Numbered from the stretch's first letter, positions 51,729 through 61,782 are shown. The stretch: 64,000 bases of DNA from Amaricoccus macauensis (GCF_014201905.1 NZ_JACHFM010000002.1:496001-560000); one strand, 5' to 3'. Notes: generated by a model from the sequence alone, not told the origin. Numbers and translations are program-made.

Positions 51729-53810
51729 ATGGCGTCCGCGACCCGCGTCTCGGCCGGCTTGCCATTCCCCCTCGGCGCGAGCTGGGACGGTTCGGGCGTC
51801 AACGTCGCGGTCTTCTCGGCGAACGCCACGAAGATCGAACTCTGTCTGTTCGATGCCGAGGGCAAGCGCGAGACCGACCGGATTGCGCTGCCCGAGTTCA
51901 CCCACGAAGTCTGGCACGGCTATTTCCCCGACCTCCGGCCCGGTCAGCTCTACGGACTGCGCGCGCACGGACCCTACGAGCCGGACGCGGGGCATCGGTT
52001 CAACCCGAACAAGCTGCTGCTCGATCCTTATGCCCCCGCCCTTTCCGGCGAAGTACGCTGGCACGACTCGCTCTACGGCTATCGAATCGGGCACCGCAAT
52101 CAGGACCTCTCCTTTGACCGGCGCGACAGCGCGCGGGCGATGCCGAAGGCCCGGGTGATCGACCAGGCCCACACATGGGGACCGGAGCGGCCGCGCAACC
52201 GGGCATGGTCGGATACGGTGATCTACGAGGCGCACGTCAAGGGCATGACCATGAGCCATCCGGGCATCCATCCGCCGCTTGCCGGGACCTTCGAGGGACT
52301 GGGCTCGCCCGCGGTGGTCGAGCACCTCTCGAAGCTTGGCGTGACCGCGATCGAGTTGATGCCGATCCAGGCGTTCTTCGACGACCGCCATCTGGTCGAG
52401 CAGGGGCTCGCGAACTACTGGGGCTACAACTCCATCGGCTTCTTCGCGCCAGCACCGCGCTATCTGATGCCGGGCGGCGACATCGCCGAGTTCAAGACCA
52501 TGGTGCAGCGGCTGCACGAGGCCGACATCGAGGTGATCCTCGACGTGGTCTACAACCACACCGCCGAAGGCAACCAGCTCGGGCCGACGTTGTCGTTTCG
52601 CGGGCTCGACAACGCGAGCTACTACGTGCTCGGCGACGAACCGCGTTACTACTTCGACACCACCGGCTGCGGCAACAACGTGAACCTGCGCCACCCGCGG
52701 GTGGTGCAGATGGTGATGGATTCGCTCCGCTACTGGGTGGAGGAGTGCCACGTCGACGGCTTTCGCTTCGATCTCGCGGTGACGCTCACCCGCGACCGGC
52801 AGAACGTCGATTTCAACTCGCCCTTTCTCGACGCGGTGACGCAGGACCCGGTGCTGGCCCGGGTGAAGATGATCTCCGAGAGCTGGGATCTGGGCGACCA
52901 CGGCTACCAGGTGGGAGCGTTCCCGCCCGGCTGGGCCGAGTGGAACGGCCGCTTTCGCGACGATATCCGCGCCTACGTGAAGGGCGATCAGGGGACGGTC
53001 GACAGCTTCGCGCGCAACGTGCTCGGCTCGGGCGACATCTTCGACCGGCGCGGGCGGCGGCCGTGGGCCAGCATCAACTTCGTCACCGCCCACGACGGCT
53101 TCACACTCGCGGATCTCTACGCCTACAACGAGAAGCACAACGAGGCGAACGGCGAGGACAATCGCGACGGGCACGACGACAACCGCTCGTGGAACTGCGG
53201 CGTCGAGGGGCCGACCGAAGATGAAGGCGTGCTCGATCTGCGCGACCGGATGCGCCGCTTCGCCATGGCGACGATGCTCGTGAGCCAGGGCGTGCCGATG
53301 ATCCTGATGGGTGACGAGAACGGCCGCACGCAGGATGGCAACAACAACGCCTACTGCCAGGACAACCAGCTCGCGTGGATGGACTGGAGCCCGGCCGGGC
53401 GGGAGGAAGCGTTTCGCGGCTTCGTCGCCGGCGCCCTCGCGCTTCGGCGCGAACTCCCGCTCCTCACCTCACCGCAGTGGCTCCGGGGCGATCCGGTCAG
53501 CGAAGGCGGCCTGCCCGGCGTGCGCTGGCTCCGCACCGATGCCGAGCCGATGACCGAGGCGGAATGGACCGACGGAAACGTGCTGGCGATTGCGATGGTG
53601 TTGGCGGATGCCCGGGGCAACGGTTTGCTCCTGCTCTCGAACGGCGCCCATGAGGATGTGCCCTTCGTCCTGCCCGATGCGGGTGAGGGGCGGCGCTGGC
53701 GTCTTCGGCTCGACAGCGCCACCGGGGCAATCGATTCCGACGCCGAGCCGCAGGCTGCGGGTGCCGAGGTCGTGCTGGGTGGTCGCAGCCTGCAGATCTT
53801 CTCAGTCTGA
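51729..53810 (+). CDS. glgX: Glycogen debranching enzyme
   Basis: Hydrolyses alpha-1,6 branches of phosphorylase-limited glycogen. 693 residues with an N-terminal CBM48-type domain (FPLGASWDGSGVNVAVFSAN) and a GH13 barrel: EVILDVVYNHTAEG, HVDGFRFDLAVTL with the nucleophile Asp, ISESWDLG with the acid/base Glu, and NFVTAHDGFTLADL. QGVPMILMGDENGRTQDGNN is also a GlgX motif. No other glycogen gene adjoins; downstream it converges on the flippase gene 20 bases away. Confidence 0.94.
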   Translation: MASATRVSAGLPFPLGASWDGSGVNVAVFSANATKIELCLFDAEGKRETDRIALPEFTHEVWHGYFPDLRPGQLYGLRAHGPYEPDAGHRFNPNKLLLDPYAPALSGEVRWHDSLYGYRIGHRNQDLSFDRRDSARAMPKARVIDQAHTWGPERPRNRAWSDTVIYEAHVKGMTMSHPGIHPPLAGTFEGLGSPAVVEHLSKLGVTAIELMPIQAFFDDRHLVEQGLANYWGYNSIGFFAPAPRYLMPGGDIAEFKTMVQRLHEADIEVILDVVYNHTAEGNQLGPTLSFRGLDNASYYVLGDEPRYYFDTTGCGNNVNLRHPRVVQMVMDSLRYWVEECHVDGFRFDLAVTLTRDRQNVDFNSPFLDAVTQDPVLARVKMISESWDLGDHGYQVGAFPPGWAEWNGRFRDDIRAYVKGDQGTVDSFARNVLGSGDIFDRRGRRPWASINFVTAHDGFTLADLYAYNEKHNEANGEDNRDGHDDNRSWNCGVEGPTEDEGVLDLRDRMRRFAMATMLVSQGVPMILMGDENGRTQDGNNNAYCQDNQLAWMDWSPAGREEAFRGFVAGALALRRELPLLTSPQWLRGDPVSEGGLPGVRWLRTDAEPMTEAEWTDGNVLAIAMVLADARGNGLLLLSNGAHEDVPFVLPDAGEGRRWRLRLDSATGAIDSDAEPQAAGAEVVLGGRSLQIFSV

Positions 53811-53829
53811 CGGCGGCGCGCGCGGGGTG

Positions 53830-55281
53830 TCAGGCCCGCAGCCGCCGGCGAGCGATCATCGAGCCGAGTTTCGCCACCACGAGGCGCACCTCCGGATCAA
53901 GCGGATGGCGGCCGAACCGGAGTGCGGCGAGCCAGCCGATCGCCGAGCCGACCACGGCGACAGCCATCGCCCCGAGGCCGAGGGTGCCGCCGGAGGCGGC
54001 GAGAAGCGCCGCCGGAACCGCCGCGGCGCCGAGGGTCGCCACCGCGCTCGGGCGCAGCGCGCGCACGAACTCGCCCCAGCCGAACGGGATATGCCGTCGG
54101 ACGAAGTGGACGCCGACCCCCACCTGCAGTGGTGCGGTGACAAAGAGGCTGAGCGCCACCGCCGTCAGGCCGAAGTGCGCCGCGCCGAGCATGATCGCCA
54201 TGGAGAGCGGCAGCGCGATCAGGCTTGCGGTCGCAAGGTCACGCACCCGGCCGACCGCCACCAGCACCGGATAGGTGAGATAGGACGGAAACAGACAGAG
54301 CGAGGCCAGCGACAGGATGCGGATGAGCGGGACGGTCTCGGTCCACTGCGGCCCGAGCAGCAGGCGCACGATTGGCTCGGCCAGGAGTGCGAGGCAGATG
54401 AGCGCCGGCCACTGCAGCGCGGTGATGCTGGCGAGCCCGAGAAAGTACGGCTCCTTCATGTCGCCGCCGTCCCGCGCCCGGGCGGAGAGCGCCGGCAGTA
54501 CCACCGGCTGGACGGCCGAGAGCAATGCGCGGTCCGGCAGCTGGCAGATCGAGAGCGCCCGGGAATAGAGCCCGACCGCCGCAATCGAGATCACCCGGCC
54601 TAGGATGAAACGCGGCATGTAGTCGAAAAGCAGGCCGAGCAGCGTCACGACGCTCGACCAGGCTCCGAACGGCAGCACGTGCCGCCATTCCCGGAGCGTC
54701 GGCCGGAAGACCCAGGGCTCCGGCCGCATGATGATGGCCCCGGTCGCCATCACCGCCGCCGCCGCGACCGAGGCCCAGACGAAGCTCGCCGCGCCGAACC
54801 CCATGATTGCGAGCACGATCGTCACCATCGCATTCGCCGTTGCCGCGGTGATGCTGACGACGGCGACCCTGCTGAAGGCGAGATCCCGGCGCATGAGCGA
54901 CAGGAGCGGGTTGCTGACCGGCGCGGCAATGAAGCCGAGGGTGGCAATGTGGATCATGCCGGTCAGCCGTGGATCGCCATAGAACGCGGCAAGGGGCGCT
55001 GCCCCCAGCCAGAGCAACGCGGCGAAGACGGCGGAGAGCAGCGCCATCACGGTGAACGCGGTCCGCACGAGTTCGGGCGTCAGCTTCGGTGCCTGGATGA
55101 TGCAGGCGCCGACGCCGAAGTCCCGGAATGCCTCGATGAGGATCACCGCGGCGCTCGCCACCATGAAGAGGCCGACCTCCTCAGGCGAGAGGATGCGCGA
55201 CACGATCGCCATCGTCCCGAGCCCGAGGACGATGCCGGCGTACTTGTCGATGAGAGAGAACGCAATCGAGCGACGGATCAT
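53830..55281 (-). CDS. Polysaccharide flippase (Wzx/MATE-like oligosaccharide exporter)
   Basis: 483 residues, about 12-14 helices, polysaccharide-biosynthesis (RfbX/MOP) superfamily. IAFSLIDKYAGIVLGLGTMA, VSRILSPEEVGLFMVASAAV near the start is characteristic; AFRDFGVGACIIQ and a second half beginning YFLGLASITALQWPALICL follow. Moves lipid-linked repeat units across the inner membrane for the adjacent EPS polymerase. Last gene of the leftward run. Confidence 0.87.
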   Translation of the reverse strand: MIRRSIAFSLIDKYAGIVLGLGTMAIVSRILSPEEVGLFMVASAAVILIEAFRDFGVGACIIQAPKLTPELVRTAFTVMALLSAVFAALLWLGAAPLAAFYGDPRLTGMIHIATLGFIAAPVSNPLLSLMRRDLAFSRVAVVSITAATANAMVTIVLAIMGFGAASFVWASVAAAAVMATGAIIMRPEPWVFRPTLREWRHVLPFGAWSSVVTLLGLLFDYMPRFILGRVISIAAVGLYSRALSICQLPDRALLSAVQPVVLPALSARARDGGDMKEPYFLGLASITALQWPALICLALLAEPIVRLLLGPQWTETVPLIRILSLASLCLFPSYLTYPVLVAVGRVRDLATASLIALPLSMAIMLGAAHFGLTAVALSLFVTAPLQVGVGVHFVRRHIPFGWGEFVRALRPSAVATLGAAAVPAALLAASGGTLGLGAMAVAVVGSAIGWLAALRFGRHPLDPEVRLVVAKLGSMIARRRLRA

Positions 55282-55312
55282 GCGGTCCTCGCGACCAGAA
55301 GGGTACTGCGGG

Positions 55313-57154
55313 TCAAACCGAGGTCCGATGCTGTCTGCCGTCGCGCGACGCGTTCTCCCGCAGGGCGATGAGCCTCTGCCGGAGCCGGTTCAGCGGCTGT
55401 CCGAAGCGGCTCCGCAGCACCGTGCGCGCGGTGCTGCGCCCGAGACGGGGGAGAAACGCGAACTCCGGCAGCGGCGGGACATTCGGCAGCACCGTGCCGA
55501 GGCCGACGACGCGCAGGGCGCGCTCGATGCCGGTATAGCCGCGAACCTTCAGCCGACGCTTCTCGCCGCCCACCGGCGCCGCCTGCTCGCGCAACGCCCG
55601 GGCGATTTCGTCCTGCCCGGCCGCGGCGGCACAGTGCGCCAGCCGTTCGAGCCATTCTGAGAAACCGAGATGCGGCAGGGCGTGAACGCTGGCGCGGGTG
55701 AACGGTGCCTCATCGGGTGCCGTCACCGGACGCCCCGCGAGGCGATCGAGCGCCGCCCGGACATAGCCGAGCTCGCCCCCCTTCAGCGCCGGATACCAGC
55801 CGACGAGGCGCTCTGCGTCCGCCAGCCGGCCGAGGCAGATCATGCTCACGAGCACGAAAGCCCATTCAGCCGGATCGGGGTCGGCCGCGCCATAGTCGAT
55901 CGTGGTCGTGCCGACGAGGTCGCTGGCGCGATCGAGCGCGGCTTGCGCCTTGCCTTCCAGCAGGTCGCAGATGGCGAGACGCAGGCGCGCCTCGGGAAGA
56001 TAGGTGACGTAGGTAAGCGCCGTGTCGTAGTGCCCGCGCGCCGCGACCACGTCGCCCCGCGACAGCGCCGCGTCGCCTCGCGCGATGTCGAGGCGGTCGA
56101 GCGCTGTGATGGCCAGCGGACGCTGCGGGGCATGGGCCGCGTCGGCGATCCGCAGCGGCTCGAACGGGTTTTCCTGCACGATGCGCTGTCCCGGCCGAAG
56201 CTGGCGGCTGAGTTCGTACCACTCACGCATCTGGGGCCGGTGCGCGAGCGTGTGGCGCGCGTGGACCAGATCATGGCCGGCGCGGGTGATCCGCTCGAGT
56301 TCCTCGGGGTGGCTGAACAGATGATCGAGCCGGTCGAGCACGTCCTCGCCATCGACGAAGATGCAGTTTTCGCCATCGACGAAACCCGCCATCTCGAGCC
56401 CGGGCGTGCGCTCTGTCAGGAGGCACGACATGGCGGCCGGGATCTCGAAATGCTTGCGCACGACCTCCTTGCCCATGGTGCCGCAGGTCGGCACGACCTT
56501 GCTCGCGTTCAGTGCACGCGCATAGGCTTCGCCCACGAACATCCGTTGCGCTGCGCGGCTCTCGTACTTGAACTGCGGGCAGATGAGCGAGGGGTAGTTG
56601 CCGGCAAGGAGCGGATAGACCTTCTGCCGCCACGGGTAGAGGCAATACGACTGTCCCGCCAGCATCACCGGCACGGTCTTGTCGATCCCGTAGTCGTGGA
56701 AGATCGTCGGATCGATGAAGTTCGGCCAGGCAAAGAAGTGACCGGCGGCCTCCGGCGTATAGGCCGGCGTCATGGTGCAGATCGCAAAGAACGTCTCGAC
56801 CCCCCAATGCTCCATGTCAGAGAGGAAACCGGCCCGCCGGTCGCACCAGGGATCACCGTTGTGCAGACCGATCTTCGGAATGCTCGAGTCGGCGTGAACG
56901 TTGCGGATGTCGATCCGCCGCGAGCCATGCGTGCGGTAGCCGCTCTCGAAGAGCGCGATGTCCGGCTGGATGCGATCGCAGACCTCGGCGAAGTCGCAGT
57001 CCTCGTTCACGACCGTCACGTCGAAGGACTGCGACAGGCATTTCACGTGGTCCTGCATGTGCAACAGCAGAAACTTCGCCGCGCCGGCGTTTGGCGTATG
57101 GTCCCACTGGAAGAACACGAGCTTCGGTTTCGGGCCGGTGCTGATGGAACTCAT
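55313..57154 (-). CDS. Glycosyltransferase with extra C-terminal helical region
   Basis: 613 residues. The N-terminal ~330 residues look like a GT-B glycosyltransferase: KLVFFQWDHTPNAGAAKFLL, IPKIGLHNGDPWCDRRAG, VPTCGTMGKEVVRKHFEIPA, CLLTERTPGLEMAGFVDGEN, FSHPEELERITRAGHDLV, which is the C-terminal donor-site pattern of the DUF3880/group 1 type. The C-terminal ~280 residues appear to be TPR-like helices (GHYDTALTYVTYLPEARLRL, AICDLLEGKAQAALDRASDL). Predicted sugar transfer in exopolysaccharide synthesis. A duplicated ribosome site precedes ATG 57154. Confidence 0.8.
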   Translation of the reverse strand: MSSISTGPKPKLVFFQWDHTPNAGAAKFLLLHMQDHVKCLSQSFDVTVVNEDCDFAEVCDRIQPDIALFESGYRTHGSRRIDIRNVHADSSIPKIGLHNGDPWCDRRAGFLSDMEHWGVETFFAICTMTPAYTPEAAGHFFAWPNFIDPTIFHDYGIDKTVPVMLAGQSYCLYPWRQKVYPLLAGNYPSLICPQFKYESRAAQRMFVGEAYARALNASKVVPTCGTMGKEVVRKHFEIPAAMSCLLTERTPGLEMAGFVDGENCIFVDGEDVLDRLDHLFSHPEELERITRAGHDLVHARHTLAHRPQMREWYELSRQLRPGQRIVQENPFEPLRIADAAHAPQRPLAITALDRLDIARGDAALSRGDVVAARGHYDTALTYVTYLPEARLRLAICDLLEGKAQAALDRASDLVGTTTIDYGAADPDPAEWAFVLVSMICLGRLADAERLVGWYPALKGGELGYVRAALDRLAGRPVTAPDEAPFTRASVHALPHLGFSEWLERLAHCAAAAGQDEIARALREQAAPVGGEKRRLKVRGYTGIERALRVVGLGTVLPNVPPLPEFAFLPRLGRSTARTVLRSRFGQPLNRLRQRLIALRENASRDGRQHRTSV

Positions 57155-57155
57155 G

Positions 57156-57177
57156 GATCTACCCTCGATCTACCCTC
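57156..57177 (-). repeat. Tandem duplication of a ribosome-binding site
   Basis: Two adjoining copies of the 11-base unit GAGGGTAGATC lie on the minus strand directly before the glycosyltransferase start. The proximal GAGGG is seven bases from ATG and the distal one eighteen. Confidence 0.7.
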
Positions 57178-57253
57178 GGTAAAGTACGGCGCCCGGCGCG
57201 AACCATCGCCGGGCGTCATGACAATCCTGCTACTCGGTGCTCTCAGGCACGGG

Positions 57254-58147
57254 TCACTTGCGCTGGACGGCTGTAAGGGTCGGTCGCGGCGCCGGCGACC
57301 TCGGAGCCATCGGGAACTCGCGCAGGCCGGTGACCTGCAGCGCCGCCAGGCTGAGGAAGCTCGGGATCACCACCGCGTAGCGACGGAAGAGCCGCCGCGG
57401 CTCGCTCGCGAGCCGGTAGAGCCACTCGAAGCCCGACCGCTGGATGAAACGCGGCGCCTGGCTCTTTACGCCCGCGTGGAAATCGAAGGCGGCGCCGACG
57501 CCCATCAGCATCCCGGCATCGAGAGCCGGGCGCATCTCGGCCATCCAGAGCTCCTGCTTCGGGGTGCTGAGGCCGACCCAGACGATGTCCGCCTTCGTGG
57601 CGTTGATCGCCACCGCGATTTCCTCGCTCTCGGACTCGGTCAGCGCCCGGAACGGTGGCGCATAGGTTCCGACGATCTCGGCGCCGGGATAGGCCTCGGT
57701 CAGCCGCGCGGAGAGCTTTTCCAGCACCTCCGGGGTCGTGCCGTAAAGGAAATGCCGGGTGCCGGTCTCGCGGCCCTTGTCAAAGAGCGCAAGCATCAGA
57801 TCGGGGCCGTAAACACGATCGGCGGACTTGTGACCGGCGGCCTTCAGGGCCCAGACGAGCGGCATGCCGTCCGGCGTCACCAGGAAGGCGCGGTTATGGG
57901 CGCGCTGCAACGCCTCGTCGTTCTGACACCGTACGACGCCGTGGACGTCGCGCAGGCAGACATAGCCCTTCCGCCCGGCGGCGATGGCGCCGAGGATGCT
58001 CCTGACCGCCGAGGTCATGTTGACGGCCGAGACGCGCACGCCCAGCAGGTTCATCCACGGCACCGGGTGTCGGTTGAACCTGGCAAGAGTGGCGGGTGCC
58101 GCACCCAGCGGCTCTGCCATCTCGGCGGAAATCTTTTGGTGCTGCAC
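57254..58147 (-). CDS. WecG/TagA/CpsF-family glycosyltransferase
   Basis: 297 residues. GT26 motifs: LLGVRVSAVNMTSAVRSIL, TPDGMPLVWALKAAGHKSAD, RVYGPDLMLALFD, HFLYGTTPEVLEKLSARL, IVWVGLSTPKQELWMAEM and GVGAAFDFHAGVKSQAPRFI. It adds ManNAc-type or other sugars to a lipid-linked acceptor. The GTG start at 58147 has GGAG six bases upstream and is preferred over ATG 58120. Its C-terminal helix is probably membrane-associated. Likely second transferase of the pathway. Confidence 0.9.
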   Translation of the reverse strand: MQHQKISAEMAEPLGAAPATLARFNRHPVPWMNLLGVRVSAVNMTSAVRSILGAIAAGRKGYVCLRDVHGVVRCQNDEALQRAHNRAFLVTPDGMPLVWALKAAGHKSADRVYGPDLMLALFDKGRETGTRHFLYGTTPEVLEKLSARLTEAYPGAEIVGTYAPPFRALTESESEEIAVAINATKADIVWVGLSTPKQELWMAEMRPALDAGMLMGVGAAFDFHAGVKSQAPRFIQRSGFEWLYRLASEPRRLFRRYAVVIPSFLSLAALQVTGLREFPMAPRSPAPRPTLTAVQRK

Positions 58148-58304
58148 CGCTTACTCCGATCGCTCTGACTTGGTATTGCAACCAGATTAGGCGGCGGGGA
58201 CCCGGGCGGGCAGTCGGCTAATCGACGTAGCGCGTTGGGCAAGGGGGTGACCCAAGGGCTGATCCGGCTCCACGCGCTTGTGAACCGGAGGATGAAGCCG
58301 GGGG

Positions 58305-60512
58305 TCAGCACTCGCCCCGGGCGCAGCCTGTCGGGGCGATCTGATCGAGAGGGAAATCCCCGATGCCGATGGCGCGGGCCACGGAGTCGGCACGCAGGCG
58401 GTAGTCGCCTTGCGCGGCATCGACGAAGCCTGCGTTCGGGACCACACGGCTGCCCTCGTCGAGTCCCGCCGCGGCGGCGTCTGCCGGACTGCCGTAGCTG
58501 CCGTGCCCCATCACCTCCGGCCAGACCTTGAAGCTCTTGTCGTCGATGGTGCCGGCGTAGAGATTGCCGGCGAAGCGGGCATAGTCCGCGCCGTGGCCCG
58601 GTGCGTAGACGTAGGTGACCGGGGTGCCCGGCGTCTCGATCTGGAGGAGGTTGCCGGAGATCAGGTTCGGCTCGGCCCAGGGCGGGTGCCAGTCGCGGCC
58701 GGTGCCGTCGTCGATGCGGATCGCGGTGCCGCTGCCCGCGGCGACGATGTTGCCACGGACCACGTTCGACCAGCCGCCGTTCAGGCCGATCCCCGCGACG
58801 TTGCGAAGCACGAGGTTGTTCTCGATCGTGACACCGCTCGCCTTGCCGTCGAGGTAGATCGCCCAGCTTATCGGCGTCGGCCACTCGTCGACGCTCTCGT
58901 AGCGGGCGGGCCAGAAGCTGCCGTCGGGGCGGTTCATCAACTGGTCGGTGCCAGTCACGAGGTTCTGCCGGATGACGCTGCGCAGCGGGTCGGCCTGTTC
59001 GCCCATCAGCTTGATCGCCCCGCCGTCGGCGGTGGCGAGATTGGCGTCACGGACCTCGTTGAGTTCGATCACCGCGTCGTAGACCGCATCCTCCGGCCCC
59101 CAGAGCGAGCCGCCGGCAATGCCGAACTGTGCCGCCCGTTCGATCAGGTTGTGCGCGACCCGCGTGCCGGTCGTCGCCTGAAACCAGATGCCGGCCGACT
59201 CGAAGTAGACCTCGCCCACGTCGCTGATGTGGTTGCCGGCGATGAGGGCGCCGTCCGAGCGGCCGAAGCTGCCGTAGTCGGTGCCGAGGTAGATGGCGTT
59301 GCCCGCCACATGGGCGATGTGGTTGCCGGTGATCGTCGCGGCTGGGCTCTCGGTGACGTGGATCGCCACGCCGACATCCTCGAAGGTGTTCCCCGAGATG
59401 TGGACGTCGGCGGAACGCGCCACGCGGATCGCCCCGCCGCCGCGGGTGTCGGTCCCGACCTTGCCGGTGCCGATCGGCGAGCCGTCCCGGAGCGTGAGAC
59501 CGGTGATGCTCATGCGGTCGGCGCCGTCGAGGGTCAGGAGCGTCGGCAGCGTGCCTGCGGAAAACGTCGCGGGAGACGCGCCGGGCGGCGCGACGTAGTG
59601 CACCCGACGGGCGGCCGGGTCGTACCACCACTCGCGGGGCGCATCGAGGAACTCCCGGCGCCCGGCAAGGAAGTAGCGGCTGCCGTCGCCGGTGAAGAAG
59701 TATGCGGTGCCAAGCGTGGTGACGCTGTGCGAGTCGCGGTCGATCCCGGTCACCGGCAGGGTGTCGCTGCCCCACTGGCTTGACGGATTGAAGCCGCCGA
59801 CAATGTGCGCCGTCAGACCTTCGACACCATCGAGGGGCGGCACGTCGCCGTCGTGGAAGCGGAAGCGGAGGTTGCCCTCCCATTCGGAGCCGTCCGGTGG
59901 CGCGGCGGCAAACAGCCAGCCATCACGCCAGCCGCCCCCCTCGGGCAGGTTCGGCCAGCGCGCCTGGATCTCCTGTCGGCCATCGGCGAAAAGCGATCCC
60001 GGAGAAACTCCATCGGGTATGGGCAGGGGGGCCGACCAGCGGCAGTCCGCATCCTCGGTCCAGCCGGTGACCCTCGGCCCGCCGTGCAGGATCGGGGTCT
60101 CGCCCGGGGCAGCGCCGAGGGAGAGACCCTTGTCCTCTGGCCCGAAGGTGACGGGCGCGTCCAGCCAGTAGTCGCCGCCGCGCAGGATGATCCGGCTGAT
60201 CGCAGGGTCGGCCCGTGCCAGATCGCGCGCGCGCCCGAGCGTTGCGAGCGGCCCGTCGTCCCCGGATGGCGCGGGCTGGCGGCCATTGCGGGTGTCGTCG
60301 CCCCCGGGCGCAACATAGAGCGCGCCCGCCTCGACGGTAAGACTCGGCAGCGGAGAGAGGTCCGGAGCGACCGACAGCGCCGCGCCGGGCGGCTGGCAGA
60401 CATAGTCTGCCCCGCGCGCGACGGTGGCCGTCTGCGCCCAGAAGATGATCCCGATGGCGGCGGCGACAAGCGTGGCGAACGTGTATTCCGCCGGCCGGCG
60501 CGCGTCAGCCAT
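58305..60512 (-). CDS. Secreted right-handed parallel beta-helix protein
   Basis: About 735 residues. A signal/anchor helix (TFATLVAAAIGIIFWAQTAT) is followed by a DUF1565-like opening (LYVAPGGDDTRNGRQPAP, PLATLGRARDLARADPAISR) and, from about residue 330, many repeats of the form ITGN.I..VAGNAIYLG and IENNLVLRNVAGIGLNGG, the coils of a parallel beta-helix as in polysaccharide lyases and C5-epimerases. ATG 60512 overlaps the polymerase stop by eight bases. Probably modifies or cuts the polysaccharide in the periplasm; which reaction is not readable. Confidence 0.85.
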   Translation of the reverse strand: MADARRPAEYTFATLVAAAIGIIFWAQTATVARGADYVCQPPGAALSVAPDLSPLPSLTVEAGALYVAPGGDDTRNGRQPAPSGDDGPLATLGRARDLARADPAISRIILRGGDYWLDAPVTFGPEDKGLSLGAAPGETPILHGGPRVTGWTEDADCRWSAPLPIPDGVSPGSLFADGRQEIQARWPNLPEGGGWRDGWLFAAAPPDGSEWEGNLRFRFHDGDVPPLDGVEGLTAHIVGGFNPSSQWGSDTLPVTGIDRDSHSVTTLGTAYFFTGDGSRYFLAGRREFLDAPREWWYDPAARRVHYVAPPGASPATFSAGTLPTLLTLDGADRMSITGLTLRDGSPIGTGKVGTDTRGGGAIRVARSADVHISGNTFEDVGVAIHVTESPAATITGNHIAHVAGNAIYLGTDYGSFGRSDGALIAGNHISDVGEVYFESAGIWFQATTGTRVAHNLIERAAQFGIAGGSLWGPEDAVYDAVIELNEVRDANLATADGGAIKLMGEQADPLRSVIRQNLVTGTDQLMNRPDGSFWPARYESVDEWPTPISWAIYLDGKASGVTIENNLVLRNVAGIGLNGGWSNVVRGNIVAAGSGTAIRIDDGTGRDWHPPWAEPNLISGNLLQIETPGTPVTYVYAPGHGADYARFAGNLYAGTIDDKSFKVWPEVMGHGSYGSPADAAAAGLDEGSRVVPNAGFVDAAQGDYRLRADSVARAIGIGDFPLDQIAPTGCARGEC

Positions 60513-61782
60513 GCCCCGGGTCCATCTGCGTGCGTTCGGGATACCGCAGGGCAATCATCAGGATCACCGCCGAGAACAGCGTCCAGAAGAGGTCATTCTG
60601 CAAAAGGAAGATCGCTTCGGTGAGGTTCATCACCAGGTACATGCCGACGAAGACGTTGAGCCAGAGCCAGCCTTCCCACGGCCGGGTGCAGTAGAGCACC
60701 GCCCCCTGCCAGAAGGCGCGCACGAGGACGACACCGAGCGTCAGGAAGCCGACGAGGCCAAGGCCGAGCAGGACCTCGCGGTAGCCGTTGTGGGAGTGCG
60801 GCGCCTGCCAGCCGATCGCCTCCCATATCCGCCAGGCATCGCCGTTACCGGGGGTCCAGAACGCGGCGTAGCCGTGTCCGAGCACGATCTTATGGCTGAT
60901 CATCGCGTCGACCAGATGCCAGAGCGGCACCCGCCCGGTCAGGGTCGCGTCCTTGCCGAGGGCTTCGAGCAGCGGCACGAGGAACTCGCCGAGCGCGAGC
61001 AGGGCCAGCGCCACGAACTGCAGGAAGACGGTGATCAGCACCAGGCGGCTGGTGCCGCGGCTCTTGCCGAGGGCGAGAAAGAACCAGATGAGCCCCACGG
61101 CCGCGGTGGTGGCAAGCAGCCCGGTCATCGACTTTGACGCGAGGAGGCACGCGAGGCTCGCCGGCAGTGCCAGAAGCCCGAACAGGCGCAGGCCGTGGGA
61201 TCGATCGATCAGCATGATCCCCGCGCCCACCGTCGAGAGCGCCGCCGCCCAGCCGAGGACATTCTTGTGGATGAAGACGCCGCGTGCCGCTCCGTCTTCC
61301 ATGATGCCCAGATGCGGCACCGCCCCCATGAGCAGGACGCTCAACACCATGCAGGGCGCGAGCGTCGCCACGATGAGCAGCAGGAGCTGGCTCGGGGTAA
61401 AGCGGATCGCAAGCAGGTAGGCGAGAAACATCGACCCGACGAGGCCGATCGCCCGGCGCAGCGTCACCGACGGGCCGACTGACCAGAGCACCGAGAGGAA
61501 CGGCAGCGCGATCAGCAGGAGCATCGGCAGGTTTCGCCGGACCGCCGCCAGAAGTTGCTTCGGATGCCGCAGCAGAAGGCCGGCCGAGATCGCGTAGACC
61601 GGCAGCGGCAGGATCCGCAGCAGCGAGCGGCTGCCGTCGTCGACGGACGTCGCACCTCCGGTCAGCAGAAGCGGAAAGATCGCCCCGCTGAGGATGAAGA
61701 GGCAGAGGCCGGCACCCAGCCACTCCAGCGTGCGCCAGCGCACGACCGGGCCATCGGACCCACTCCGGTCCACGATGCTCAT
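60505..61782 (-). CDS. O-antigen ligase/polymerase family protein (Wzy/ExoQ-like)
   Basis: Integral membrane protein of 425 residues, about 11 helices. The Wzy_C-type periplasmic loop carries GRVPLWHLVDAMISHKIVLG and HGYAAFWTPGN, with HSHNGYREVLLGLGLVGFLT containing the conserved histidine region. RGVFIHKNVLGWAAALSTVG and LASKSMTGLLATT are typical of the ExoQ-like polymerases. It would polymerise the flipped repeat units. First gene of the leftward EPS run; its 3' end overlaps the beta-helix gene. Confidence 0.87.
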   Translation of the reverse strand: MSIVDRSGSDGPVVRWRTLEWLGAGLCLFILSGAIFPLLLTGGATSVDDGSRSLLRILPLPVYAISAGLLLRHPKQLLAAVRRNLPMLLLIALPFLSVLWSVGPSVTLRRAIGLVGSMFLAYLLAIRFTPSQLLLLIVATLAPCMVLSVLLMGAVPHLGIMEDGAARGVFIHKNVLGWAAALSTVGAGIMLIDRSHGLRLFGLLALPASLACLLASKSMTGLLATTAAVGLIWFFLALGKSRGTSRLVLITVFLQFVALALLALGEFLVPLLEALGKDATLTGRVPLWHLVDAMISHKIVLGHGYAAFWTPGNGDAWRIWEAIGWQAPHSHNGYREVLLGLGLVGFLTLGVVLVRAFWQGAVLYCTRPWEGWLWLNVFVGMYLVMNLTEAIFLLQNDLFWTLFSAVILMIALRYPERTQMDPGHG

